Assembly: GCF_036090055.1 (NCBI RefSeq) | Contig: NZ_CP107970.1 | Coordinates: 2,501-66,500 of the forward strand | Length of the DNA: 64,000 nt | Source: Nocardioides sp. NBC_00368 | Lineage (GTDB): Bacteria > Actinomycetota > Actinomycetes > Propionibacteriales > Nocardioidaceae | Direction of reading: 5' to 3' | Shown: piece by piece, positions 19,411 to 27,306 of the stretch | How positions within the stretch are numbered: the stretch's first letter is position 1 | Layout of the letters: each line of letters starts with the position of its first letter | Notes under the pieces: model-generated | Told to the model about the DNA's origin: nothing | What the model saw: only the letters and a program-made list of their open reading frames with translations | Databases searched by the model: none | Made by a program: the position numbers and the translations under genes

Positions 19411-20598
19411 ATGCCTCTCGCGCTCTACCTGCTCGCCCTGGCGGTCTTCGCCATGGGCACCTCGGAATTCATGCTCGCCGGTCTCGTGCCGGACATCGCC
19501 GCCGGCCTCGACGTCTCGGTCGGGACCGCCGGTCTGCTCACGTCCGCGTTCGCGGTCGGGATGATCCTCGGCGCGCCGGTCATGGCCGCTTTCGCGCGCC
19601 GGTGGCCGGCCCGCGCCGCTCTCCTCGGCTGTCTGGCCCTCTTCGCCGCCTGTCATGTCGTCGCCGCCCTCACTCCGACCTTCTCCGTGCTGTTCGCGAC
19701 CCGGGTGATGGCGGCGGTCGCCAACGCCGGGTTCCTGGCGGTCGCGCTCAGCACCGCCACTCGCCTGGTGGCCCCCGACCGGAAGGGACGCGCGCTCGCG
19801 GTCCTGCTGTCCGGTACGACGCTCGCCACCGTCGCCGGTGTGCCCGCGGGCGCGCTGCTCGGTACGGCCCTGGGCTGGCGGGCCACGTTCTGGGCGGTCG
19901 CGCTCCTGTGCGTGCCGGCGGCCTTCGGGATCGCCAACGGAGTGCGGTCCGGCACCCGGGAGACATCGAGTGTGCCGGGTCCGTCATTGACCGCCGAGCT
20001 CGCCCAGCTGAGAGCGCCGCGACTGCTCGTCGCGATGTCGCTGGGCGCGCTGGTCAACGGCGGCACCTTCGCCGCGTTCACCTTCCTGGCGCCGATCGTC
20101 ACCGACACGGCCGGGTTGGCCGAGGTCTGGGTGCCCTTGGCACTGGTGCTGTTCGGCATCGGCTCCTTCGTCGGGGTCGCCGCCGCCGGGCGGCTCTCCG
20201 ACCGGCACCCGCAGCTGGTCATCGCCGTCGCCTCGCCCGCGCTGCTCCTGGGATGGCTGGCCCTGGGGCTGCTCGCGGACCGCGCGGTGCCGCTGCTCGT
20301 GCTGGTGCTCGTCCAGGGCGTGCTCGCGTTCGCGGTCGGCAGCAGCCTGATCGCGAGGGTGCTCTACGCGGCGTCCGGCGCGCCGACCATGGGCGGTGCG
20401 TATGCGACCGTGGCGCTCAACGTCGGGGCCGCGGCCGGGCCGGCGATCGGAGCGTTCGCGCTGGCGGAGGTCGGCGGTCTGGGGCCGGTGTGGGTCGCGG
20501 CGGTCCTGACGGGGGTCGCGCTGGTCCTCGCCGTGCCGTCGCTCCGCCTGATCTCACCGCGGGACCGGCACGGGGACGGCGCCGTGCCGGCCCCGTGA
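19411..20598 (+). CDS. cmx: Cmx/CmlR-type MFS chloramphenicol exporter
   Basis: A 395-residue MFS drug:H+ antiporter with 12 predicted membrane segments. It resembles corynebacterial Cmx and Streptomyces Cml closely: FAMGTSEFMLAGL at the N-terminus, SVGTAGLLTSAFAVGM, VPAGALLGTALGWRATFWAV (antiporter motif C region) and ARVLYAASGAPTMGG near the end. It would export chloramphenicol or a related amphenicol. ATG at 19411 has GGAG 7 nt upstream. Preceded by a leader ORF and hairpins; no mobile-element sequence is seen next to it, so it looks like a chromosomal gene. Confidence 0.85.
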   Translation: MPLALYLLALAVFAMGTSEFMLAGLVPDIAAGLDVSVGTAGLLTSAFAVGMILGAPVMAAFARRWPARAALLGCLALFAACHVVAALTPTFSVLFATRVMAAVANAGFLAVALSTATRLVAPDRKGRALAVLLSGTTLATVAGVPAGALLGTALGWRATFWAVALLCVPAAFGIANGVRSGTRETSSVPGPSLTAELAQLRAPRLLVAMSLGALVNGGTFAAFTFLAPIVTDTAGLAEVWVPLALVLFGIGSFVGVAAAGRLSDRHPQLVIAVASPALLLGWLALGLLADRAVPLLVLVLVQGVLAFAVGSSLIARVLYAASGAPTMGGAYATVALNVGAAAGPAIGAFALAEVGGLGPVWVAAVLTGVALVLAVPSLRLISPRDRHGDGAVPAP

Positions 20599-20608
20599 TC
20601 GATCGCGG

Positions 20609-20639
20609 CCAGGGCCGGGCCGGGCAGGCCGGGCCCTGG
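20609..20639. terminator. terminator between cmx and the GH5 gene
   Basis: A 13-bp stem with one mismatch (ccagggccgggcc at 20609-20621 with 20627-20639) and a 5-nt loop, exactly in the 41-nt gap between convergent genes. Confidence 0.75.
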
Positions 20640-21824
20640 TCAGTGGGGCGCGACGATCTCGACGGGCCCCTCGATCCGGGCGGCGACCCAGGCGCGGTGG
20701 AACTCGCTGCCGGGCGCGACCTCGGCCCGGCGCTCGGGCTCGCGGATCAGGTCGACCGGGCACTCGAACTGCCTGCGCGGGCTCGGCGCGGGACGGGTGC
20801 CGCCGTGCTCGGCGATCGCCGCCGCCAGCGCCTCGGCGACCGGCTTGCGCCGGTGGTCGACGGTGAAGAGCCCGAGGTCGTACTCCCGCTCGGGGAAGTC
20901 GACCAGTGACCGGTCCAGGTCGTGGGAGCACCACCAGGTGATGCCGAACAGTGCCGGGTTCTGGACGACGTGGTCGATCGTGCCGGTGACGAACTCGCGC
21001 ACGCTCTCCGGAGTGATCTCCGGCAGGGGAGCGCCGATCTCCTGGAGCCAGACCGGACGCCCCGGCTCGGTGGCGTACGCAGCAGCGAGCTCGACCAGGT
21101 AGTCGGCGTGCGTGAGCGTGGCCGGTCCCAGGGGCGCGTCGATCGCGCCGACGCCGTTGAAGACCCACGAGTGCACGGTGCTCAGGTCACCGAGCGTGGT
21201 GACGTCGGCGGGTGCGAAGGGGTGATCGGGCGCGTAGAAGGCGTCGTCGAAGAGCGAGTGGAGACAGAGCAGGCCGGGGGCTGCCTTGCGGGCGGTCTCG
21301 AGGAGCTCCTGGGCCCAGGAGCGGGAATCGGCGATGGTGGTCGGGTTGGACGGCCACAGGTTGTTGACCTCGTTGCCGAGGGTCAGAGCGAAGACGTTGT
21401 CGCGGGTGGCGACCGCGGCGGCGAGGGTGTCGACGTAGGTGCGCAGGCCCGCGCGTACCTCCGGGTGGCTGAAGACCGATCGCTGGTGATGGGTGAGCAC
21501 CCATGACGGCAGGAAGTCGAAGCTCGACAGATGGCCCTGGACCAGGTCGACGCAGACGTCGAGGCCGCGGGCCGCGGCCAGGTCGATGGTGGTGAGCACG
21601 TCGTCGACCGCCGCGGAGCGGATCAGCGAGCGGTTGGGCTGGATCCACGGCCAGACCGGGAAGATGCGTACGTGGTCGAGACCGAGGCCGGCGAGATCGT
21701 CGAAGTCGCGGGCGATCTGGTCGGCGTCGAAGTCGAGCCAGGAGTAGAACCAGCCGGCTGAGGGCACGTGGTTGGCTCCGAAGCGCAACGGGGCAGTGGC
21801 GGAGGGGGGCGGGTGAGCTGACAC
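20640..21824 (-). CDS. GH5 glycosidase, GH5_18-like beta-mannosidase
   Basis: A 394-residue cytoplasmic TIM-barrel glycosidase without a signal peptide. Acid/base Glu152 in LTLGNEVNN and nucleophile Glu262 in WLQEIGAP mark clan GH-A, family 5. The N-terminus (RFGANHVPSAGWFYSWLDFD, then LGLDHVRIFPVWPWIQPNRS) resembles subfamily GH5_18, whose bifidobacterial members cleave Man-beta-1,4-GlcNAc from the N-glycan core. That activity is exactly what remains after the alpha-mannosidases in this locus. GTG start at 21824, 10 nt after a LacI-type operator. Subfamily assignment is from memory of sequence features, not from a search. Confidence 0.82.
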   Translation of the reverse strand: MSAHPPPSATAPLRFGANHVPSAGWFYSWLDFDADQIARDFDDLAGLGLDHVRIFPVWPWIQPNRSLIRSAAVDDVLTTIDLAAARGLDVCVDLVQGHLSSFDFLPSWVLTHHQRSVFSHPEVRAGLRTYVDTLAAAVATRDNVFALTLGNEVNNLWPSNPTTIADSRSWAQELLETARKAAPGLLCLHSLFDDAFYAPDHPFAPADVTTLGDLSTVHSWVFNGVGAIDAPLGPATLTHADYLVELAAAYATEPGRPVWLQEIGAPLPEITPESVREFVTGTIDHVVQNPALFGITWWCSHDLDRSLVDFPEREYDLGLFTVDHRRKPVAEALAAAIAEHGGTRPAPSPRRQFECPVDLIREPERRAEVAPGSEFHRAWVAARIEGPVEIVAPH

Positions 21825-21834
21825 CCGCGCAATA

Positions 21835-21846
21835 TAAACCGTTTAA
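21835..21846 (-). promoter_or_regulatory. LacI-type operator upstream of GH5
   Basis: taaaccgtttaa has a CG centre with flanking AA/TT, as in LacI-family operators. It matches the second site at 22984-22995 under the shared pattern T-W-A-A-C-C-G-Y-T-T-W-A. It sits 10 nt upstream of the GH5 start, where it would block transcription. Confidence 0.65.
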
Positions 21847-21859
21847 GTAAACCAGGCAA

Positions 21860-22882
21860 TCAGTGTCCAGCGGGCGGAGCCGTGCTCTCTCGGGGGACGA
21901 GCACCGGCGTGCTCGACTGGTGGCGCACGGTGAGGGTCGGGTCGCCGATCAGCCGGAGCAGCTCGCGGGCGGCCTCGGTCGCCCAGCCCTGGGTGTCACG
22001 GGTCAGGGCGGTCAGTGCGGGATGGGTGAGCCGGGCCAGCAGGGAGTCGTCGAAGGAGAGGATCGAGAGATCCTGCGGCACCCGCACGCCCATCTCCAGG
22101 GCGACGCCCAGCCCCGCCACGGCCATCACGTCGCTGTCGTAGACGATCGCGGTCGGCCGCTCCCGCCGCGACAGGACCCGTCGGGTGATGACGGCGCCCT
22201 CGGAGTCGCTGTAGTCGGTCGGGATCGAGACCACCTCGGCCAGCTCGTGGCGCTCCTTGGCCTCGGTGAGCACGTCCATCCGGCGCTTGGTGTGCAGGAA
22301 CTGCGGCATACCGGCGACGTGGACGACGTGACGGTGGCCGAGCGCGGCGAGGTAGTCGACCGCCTCGTGCATGGCCTCGCTGTCGTCGGCCCAGCTGTAG
22401 CTCAGCGACGTGTCCGGGAGCGGTCCGCCGAGCACCATCACCGGCACGTCGAGCGCCTCGAGCGCGGCGAACCGGGGGTCCTCGATGAGTGGGTCGAGGA
22501 GCACGAAACCGTCGACCCGCTTCTCGGCCGCCCAGTTGCGGTAGGCGGCCATCTCCGCCTCGGGATCCTCGACCACGAGCAGCTGCAGCGCGGTGCCGTC
22601 CTCGGCCAGGCCCGCCTGCAGGCCGGAGACGACCTGGCCGAAGAAGGGCTCGAGCCCGAGCGTACGAGCGGGGCGGGACAGGATCAGGCCGACGGCTCCG
22701 GCGCGCGAGTTGCCCAGGGATCTGGCGGCCCGGTGGGGGCGCCAGTTCATCTCGTCGGCGACGGCCAGGATGCGTCGCCGCGTCTCCTCGCTGACTCCCG
22801 GCCGTCCGTTGAGTGCGAACGAGACCGCGCCCTTGGAGACGCCGGCGCGTTCGGCGATGTCCGCGATCGTGGGTCGTGCCAT
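21860..22882 (-). CDS. LacI-family transcriptional regulator
   Basis: A 340-residue repressor. The N-terminal HTH is intact (TIADIAERAGVSKGAVSFAL, then NGRPGVSEETRRRI) with the hinge region RAARSLG. It is followed by a periplasmic-binding-like sugar domain (VDGFVLLDP, LGHRHVVHVAG, DLSILSFDDS). It is divergent from the ABC transporter operon and upstream of GH5, and both of its flanks carry the same operator, so it most likely controls the whole N-glycan locus with a mannose-containing oligosaccharide as inducer. Confidence 0.92.
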   Translation of the reverse strand: MARPTIADIAERAGVSKGAVSFALNGRPGVSEETRRRILAVADEMNWRPHRAARSLGNSRAGAVGLILSRPARTLGLEPFFGQVVSGLQAGLAEDGTALQLLVVEDPEAEMAAYRNWAAEKRVDGFVLLDPLIEDPRFAALEALDVPVMVLGGPLPDTSLSYSWADDSEAMHEAVDYLAALGHRHVVHVAGMPQFLHTKRRMDVLTEAKERHELAEVVSIPTDYSDSEGAVITRRVLSRRERPTAIVYDSDVMAVAGLGVALEMGVRVPQDLSILSFDDSLLARLTHPALTALTRDTQGWATEAARELLRLIGDPTLTVRHQSSTPVLVPRESTAPPAGH

Positions 22883-22983
22883 CGGGCAAGTCCTTCCTGG
22901 GTCGAGGCAGGAGGCCGATTGTGGCGCTCCTCACACGGATGCCTTGACGGCACACCTCGTTCGGTGAATAGTACGGCCCGAAC

Positions 22984-22995
22984 TTAACCGCTTTA
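22984..22995 (+). promoter_or_regulatory. LacI-type operator upstream of the ABC transporter operon
   Basis: ttaaccgcttta lies in the 140-nt lacI/SBP divergent region, 27 nt before the SBP start. Same consensus as the site at 21835-21846. Confidence 0.65.
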
Positions 22996-23022
22996 TCAAA
23001 AGCATTCAGCAAGGAGCCGAAA

Positions 23023-24300
23023 ATGAGCGTACGCCGGTTGGTGGGGGTCGCCGCTGGATTGGCCATGGGCGTCACTGCGATGACGGGTTGCGGGGCAGGC
23101 GACGAGCCGTCCGCCGGTGACCTCGACGGCAAGATCGAGGGCAAGGTCTCGATCCAGACCTGGGCGCTGAAGCCCAAGTTCACCGACTACGTCGAAGGCG
23201 TGATCGCTGCCTTCGAGAAGGAACACCCGGACGTCGAGGTCACCTGGCTCGACCAGCCCGGCGACGGCTACGACCAGAAGGTGCTCACCCAGGCCCAGTC
23301 CGGTGATCTCCCCGACGTCGTCAACCTGCCGCCGGACTTCGCGCTTCCGCTGGCCGAGCAGGAGCAGCTGCTCGACCTCGAGGAGACCGACGTCGACCTG
23401 GAGGGGACGTTCGTCGAGGGCGGCCTGCAGGGCTACCGCTACAACGGCCTCGACGGCACCTACGGCTACCCCTGGTACCTCGGCACCGACGTGAACTACT
23501 GGAACACCAAGCTGCTCGAGGACAACGGCCTCGACCCGGAGGATCTCCCGACCGACTGGGACTCGCTCTTCGAGCAGGCGGCGACGTACCAGAAGACGGC
23601 GAAGGGCTCGTCCTACCTGGTCAGCCGCAAGCCGGGCATCAACGACTTCCAGAACCTCGGCGTCGAGATCTTCAACGAGGACGGCACCGAGCTGACCTTC
23701 AACCAGCCCGAGGTGGTCGAGCTGGTGCAGAAGTTCGCCGACGGCTACGAGGCGGGCCTGCTGCCGAAGAACCTGCTCTCGGAGGAGTTCCAGGGCAACT
23801 CGGCGATGTACAACGAGTCCAAGGTCGCCTGGACCACCGGCGGTGGCCAGCACATCAACACGACGCTGAAGACCGAAGCCCCCAGCCTGGTCGACGTGAC
23901 GACCTCCAACCACGCCTTCGGCGACGGCCCGCTCTACGTCCAGGGCCTCTCGGTCAACGCCGGGTCGGAGAACCTCGCAGCCGCCAACGCGCTCGCCCAG
24001 TTCGTCACCAACGCCGAGAACCAGAAGGCCTTCGCCGAGCTGGTCCCGGGCATCTACCCGAGCACGACCGAGTCCGCCGAGGACGAGTTCTTCTCCAAGA
24101 GCGACGGCACCAACGCCGGTGACGCCCAGGTCACCGCGTTCGAGACCCTCTCGACCGCGATCCCCAACAACCCGCGCTGGTCGCCGGCCATGGAGACGAT
24201 CCTGCAGCAGCAGCTCGCCGCGGCGATCACCGGAGACGCGACCCCGCAGGAAGCCCTCGACAAGGCCGTCGAGGAATGCAACAAGATCCTCACCCAGTGA
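23023..24300 (+). CDS. ABC transporter sugar-binding lipoprotein
   Basis: A 425-residue family 1 extracellular solute-binding protein (MalE/UgpB type). The N-terminus is a lipoprotein signal with lipobox MTGC (Cys at residue 24), so it is anchored outside the membrane. Core motifs include IQTWALKPKF at the first strand and the Trp/Tyr-rich sugar-binding segment GYPWYLGTDVNYWN. It is the first gene of the operon; the permease start overlaps its stop (GTGA). It most likely captures Man(n)GlcNAc released by the Endo H-type enzyme. AAGGAG precedes the ATG. Confidence 0.92.
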   Translation: MSVRRLVGVAAGLAMGVTAMTGCGAGDEPSAGDLDGKIEGKVSIQTWALKPKFTDYVEGVIAAFEKEHPDVEVTWLDQPGDGYDQKVLTQAQSGDLPDVVNLPPDFALPLAEQEQLLDLEETDVDLEGTFVEGGLQGYRYNGLDGTYGYPWYLGTDVNYWNTKLLEDNGLDPEDLPTDWDSLFEQAATYQKTAKGSSYLVSRKPGINDFQNLGVEIFNEDGTELTFNQPEVVELVQKFADGYEAGLLPKNLLSEEFQGNSAMYNESKVAWTTGGGQHINTTLKTEAPSLVDVTTSNHAFGDGPLYVQGLSVNAGSENLAAANALAQFVTNAENQKAFAELVPGIYPSTTESAEDEFFSKSDGTNAGDAQVTAFETLSTAIPNNPRWSPAMETILQQQLAAAITGDATPQEALDKAVEECNKILTQ

Positions 24301-25202
24301 CCAGTCCGATCACGAGGCCAAGTGGCCAGGTGCGTGACCACCGATGGTTCACGCCCTGGCTGCTCGTCGCGCCGGCCGTGGTGTGGCTGTGCGTCTTCAA
24401 CGTCTATCCCGCCCTCAACACCATCTACATGGCGTTCACCGACACCAAGCCACTGGGCGGTGGGGAGTTCACCGGGCTGGCGAACTTCGAGCGGATGCTC
24501 GACGACGACCAGCTCGTCCACGCGCTGACCAACTCGATCCTCTACATGATCGTCTGCGTACCGCTGCTCACTCTGTTGCCGCTGCTGCTCGCGGTGCTGG
24601 TGGAGAAGAAGCTGCCGGGCCTGACCTTCTTCCGGGTCACCTTCTACACCCCGGTGGTCGCCTCGGCGGTCGTGGTCGCGCTGATCTGGAGCTGGCTGCT
24701 CGACGACCGCGGCGCGATCAACTCGATCCTGTCGACGTTGCAGGTGGTCACCGAGCCCATCCCGTTCCTGACCGACCGTTGGCTCCTGCTCTTCAGCGCG
24801 ATCAGCCTGACGGTCTGGAAGGGCCTGGGCTACTACATGATCATCTACCTCTCGGCCCTCGGGAACGTCGGCAAGGAGCTGCACGAGGCGGCCGCCGTCG
24901 ACGGTGCCGGCCCGGTCCGCCGCTTCTGGAGCGTGACCGTCCCGGGCGTACGCGGCACGATGCTGCTGATCACGATCCTGATCACCATCTCGGCCCTGCG
25001 CGTGTTCACCGAGCTCTACGTGATGACCGGCGGCACCGGAGGCCCCGGCGGCAAGGTGAGCTCGATGGTGATGCTGATCCAGCTCTACTCCACGGGCTTC
25101 ACCGGCAGCCTCGGCTACGCCTCGGCGCTGAGCCTGCTGCTCTTCGTGCTCACCCTCCTGCCGATGCTGCTGCTGGCCCGGCTCAACCGGAAGGACGGCT
25201 GA
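24297..25202 (+). CDS. ABC transporter permease 1 (MalF/UgpA type)
   Basis: A 301-residue inner-membrane permease with six membrane segments. The EAA loop is visible (LHEAAAVDGAGPVRRFWSVT). Start is GTG 24297 overlapping the binding-protein stop; the reading from 24276 lies inside the SBP gene. It ends in TGATG with the second permease. No ATPase is encoded here, as is usual for actinobacterial CUT1 systems that share an MsiK-type ATPase. Confidence 0.92.
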   Translation: MTSPITRPSGQVRDHRWFTPWLLVAPAVVWLCVFNVYPALNTIYMAFTDTKPLGGGEFTGLANFERMLDDDQLVHALTNSILYMIVCVPLLTLLPLLLAVLVEKKLPGLTFFRVTFYTPVVASAVVVALIWSWLLDDRGAINSILSTLQVVTEPIPFLTDRWLLLFSAISLTVWKGLGYYMIIYLSALGNVGKELHEAAAVDGAGPVRRFWSVTVPGVRGTMLLITILITISALRVFTELYVMTGGTGGPGGKVSSMVMLIQLYSTGFTGSLGYASALSLLLFVLTLLPMLLLARLNRKDG

Positions 25203-26080
25203 TGACCGACAGGCAACCGCGTGCGCCGCGTGCGAAGAGGTCGTACTCCTTCCACCGGATGTCCACGGGCGAGATGCTGGCGCGCTACGCGTTGCTGCTG
25301 GTGGTGCTCGCGATCACGATCCTGCCGTTCGTGTGGCAGCTGTCGACCTCGCTGAAGTCGATCGAGGAGGACGTCTACTCCTCGACCCCGAGCTTCATCC
25401 CGGAGCACCCGACGTTCGCCAACTACGTCAAGGTCGCCGAGGTGGTGCCGGTGGTCGACTACGCGATGAACTCGGTGATCGTCGCCGTCCTGGTCGTGGG
25501 TGGGAACATCCTCGGCGCCACGATGGCGGGCTACGCGCTGGCGAAGCTGCGCTTCCGCGGGTCGAGGCTGGTGCTGGGCGCGCTGCTGGCCACCCTGATC
25601 CTGCCGGGGGAGGCGACGATCATCGCCCAGTACGTCACGGTCCGCTCGCTCGGCCTGACCGACACCCTGCTGGGGGTCGCGCTGCCGGGGATGATCGGGA
25701 TGATCAACGTCCTGCTGATGCGGGCGGCGTTCACCGCGATCCCCGACGAGCTCGAGATGGCCGCCAAGGTCGACGGCGCCAACGCCTGGCAGCGCCTGAT
25801 CCACGTCAACCTCCCCGGCGTGCGCGGCATGTTGAGCGTCATCTCGATCTTCGCGTTCATCGGGGCCTGGGACGACTTCCTGTGGCCGCTGATCGTGCTG
25901 ACCGACCCGGAGAACCTCACGCTGACCGTCGGCCTGCAGTATCTGTCCGGCACGTTCACCAACAACCCCCGCCTGATCGCGGCAGGCACCATGATCTCGT
26001 TCGTCCCGATCGTGATCGTCTTCGCGGTGCTGCAGCGCTACTTCTTCCGCGGGGTCGAGGAAGGGGCCATCAAGGGATGA
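25202..26080 (+). CDS. ABC transporter permease 2 (MalG/UgpE type)
   Basis: A 292-residue permease with six membrane segments, including ALLLVVLAITILPFVW early. The EAA loop is IPDELEMAAKVDGANAWQRL. Starts at ATG 25202 in TGATG overlap with permease 1 and overlaps the next gene by ATGA. Together with permease 1 it forms the heterodimeric channel. Confidence 0.92.
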   Translation: MTDRQPRAPRAKRSYSFHRMSTGEMLARYALLLVVLAITILPFVWQLSTSLKSIEEDVYSSTPSFIPEHPTFANYVKVAEVVPVVDYAMNSVIVAVLVVGGNILGATMAGYALAKLRFRGSRLVLGALLATLILPGEATIIAQYVTVRSLGLTDTLLGVALPGMIGMINVLLMRAAFTAIPDELEMAAKVDGANAWQRLIHVNLPGVRGMLSVISIFAFIGAWDDFLWPLIVLTDPENLTLTVGLQYLSGTFTNNPRLIAAGTMISFVPIVIVFAVLQRYFFRGVEEGAIKG

Positions 26081-27306
26081 CCGACCAGCAACTGACCGCC
26101 GCCGAGATCGCCCGCTTCGAGGAGGAGGCCGACCGCCTGCTGGCCTTCGCCCGCGGCTCCCGTCATGAGAGCGGCGGGTTCGGGTGGCTCGACGAGCACG
26201 GTCGGCTCACTCCCGGACGGCCCGTCGAGACCTGGATCACCTGCCGGATGACGCACGTCTTCGGGCTGGCGCAGCTGCGTGGTGACGCCTCGGCCGCTGC
26301 GTACGTCGACCACGGCGTCGCCGCACTCACCGGGCTGCTCCACGACGCCGAGAACGGCGGGTGGCACTCCGCGGTCTCCCCGGAGACCGGCGAGGTGGTC
26401 AGCACGGTGAAGGAGGGCTACGCCCATGCCTTCGTCGTGCTCGCCGCCACCACCGCGTACGCCGCCGGCCACCCCGGTGGGGAGGCGCTGCTCGACAAGG
26501 CGCTCCGTGTGATGGAGGAGCGGTTCTGGCGCGAGGAGGACGGGCTGATCCTCGACGTGTGGAGCGCCGACTGGGGCTCGCTGGACGGCTATCGCGGCGT
26601 CAACGCCAACATGCATGCCGTCGAGGCGTTCCTCGCGGTCGCCGAGGTGACCGGGCGCGGGGTCTGGCTCGACCGGGCGGTACGGATCCTGGAACGCGTC
26701 GTGCACGGCTTCGCTCGCGAGTACGACTGGCGGCTCCCGGAGCACTTCTCCTCGTCCTGGTCGGTCGAGCTGGACTACAACATCGACGATCCTGGGCATC
26801 CGTTCCGGCCGTACGGAGTCACCATCGGCCACCTCTTCGAGTGGGCGCGGCTGGCGCTGCACGCGCGGACCATGCTGGGGTCGGAGGCTCCGTCGTGGCT
26901 GCTCGAGGATGCTCAGTCGCTGCTGGCCGCCGCGGCCTCGCGTGGCTGGGCGGTCGACGGTGCGTCCGGCTTCGTCTACACCACCGACTTCGCCGACAAG
27001 CCCGTCGTGCGCGAGCGGATGCACTGGGTCGCGGCGGAGGCGGTCGCCGCGGCCTGGACGCTCTTCCGCGACACCGGATCGGCCGAAGCGCTCGCGGACG
27101 TACGCCGCTGGTGGGCCTACTGCGAGGAGCACCTGGTCGACCGCGAGCTCGGCTCCTGGCACCACGAGCTCGACGCCCACAACCACCCCTCGGCCACCGT
27201 CTGGCCGGGCAAGCCGGACGTCTACCACGCCTACCAGATGGCGATCCTGCCACTGCTTCCTGCGGGGGCGAGCTTCGCCGGTGCGGTGCTGAAGGGGCTC
27301 GCGTGA
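26077..27306 (+). CDS. AGE-family aldose isomerase (mannose isomerase-like)
   Basis: A 409-residue (alpha/alpha)6-barrel protein of the N-acylglucosamine 2-epimerase/YihS superfamily. Recognisable blocks are ETWITCRMTHVFGLA, GYRGVNANMHAVEAFLAVAE, DWRLPEHFSSSWSVELDYN, YGVTIGHLFEWARLAL and the C-terminal WPGKPDVYHAYQMAILP. The family includes D-mannose/D-lyxose isomerases. Given its place between a mannoside importer and alpha-mannosidases, conversion of free mannose to fructose is the most economical role. The alternatives, GlcNAc/ManNAc epimerase or cellobiose epimerase, fit the context less well. Confidence 0.88.
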   Translation: MTDQQLTAAEIARFEEEADRLLAFARGSRHESGGFGWLDEHGRLTPGRPVETWITCRMTHVFGLAQLRGDASAAAYVDHGVAALTGLLHDAENGGWHSAVSPETGEVVSTVKEGYAHAFVVLAATTAYAAGHPGGEALLDKALRVMEERFWREEDGLILDVWSADWGSLDGYRGVNANMHAVEAFLAVAEVTGRGVWLDRAVRILERVVHGFAREYDWRLPEHFSSSWSVELDYNIDDPGHPFRPYGVTIGHLFEWARLALHARTMLGSEAPSWLLEDAQSLLAAAASRGWAVDGASGFVYTTDFADKPVVRERMHWVAAEAVAAAWTLFRDTGSAEALADVRRWWAYCEEHLVDRELGSWHHELDAHNHPSATVWPGKPDVYHAYQMAILPLLPAGASFAGAVLKGLA

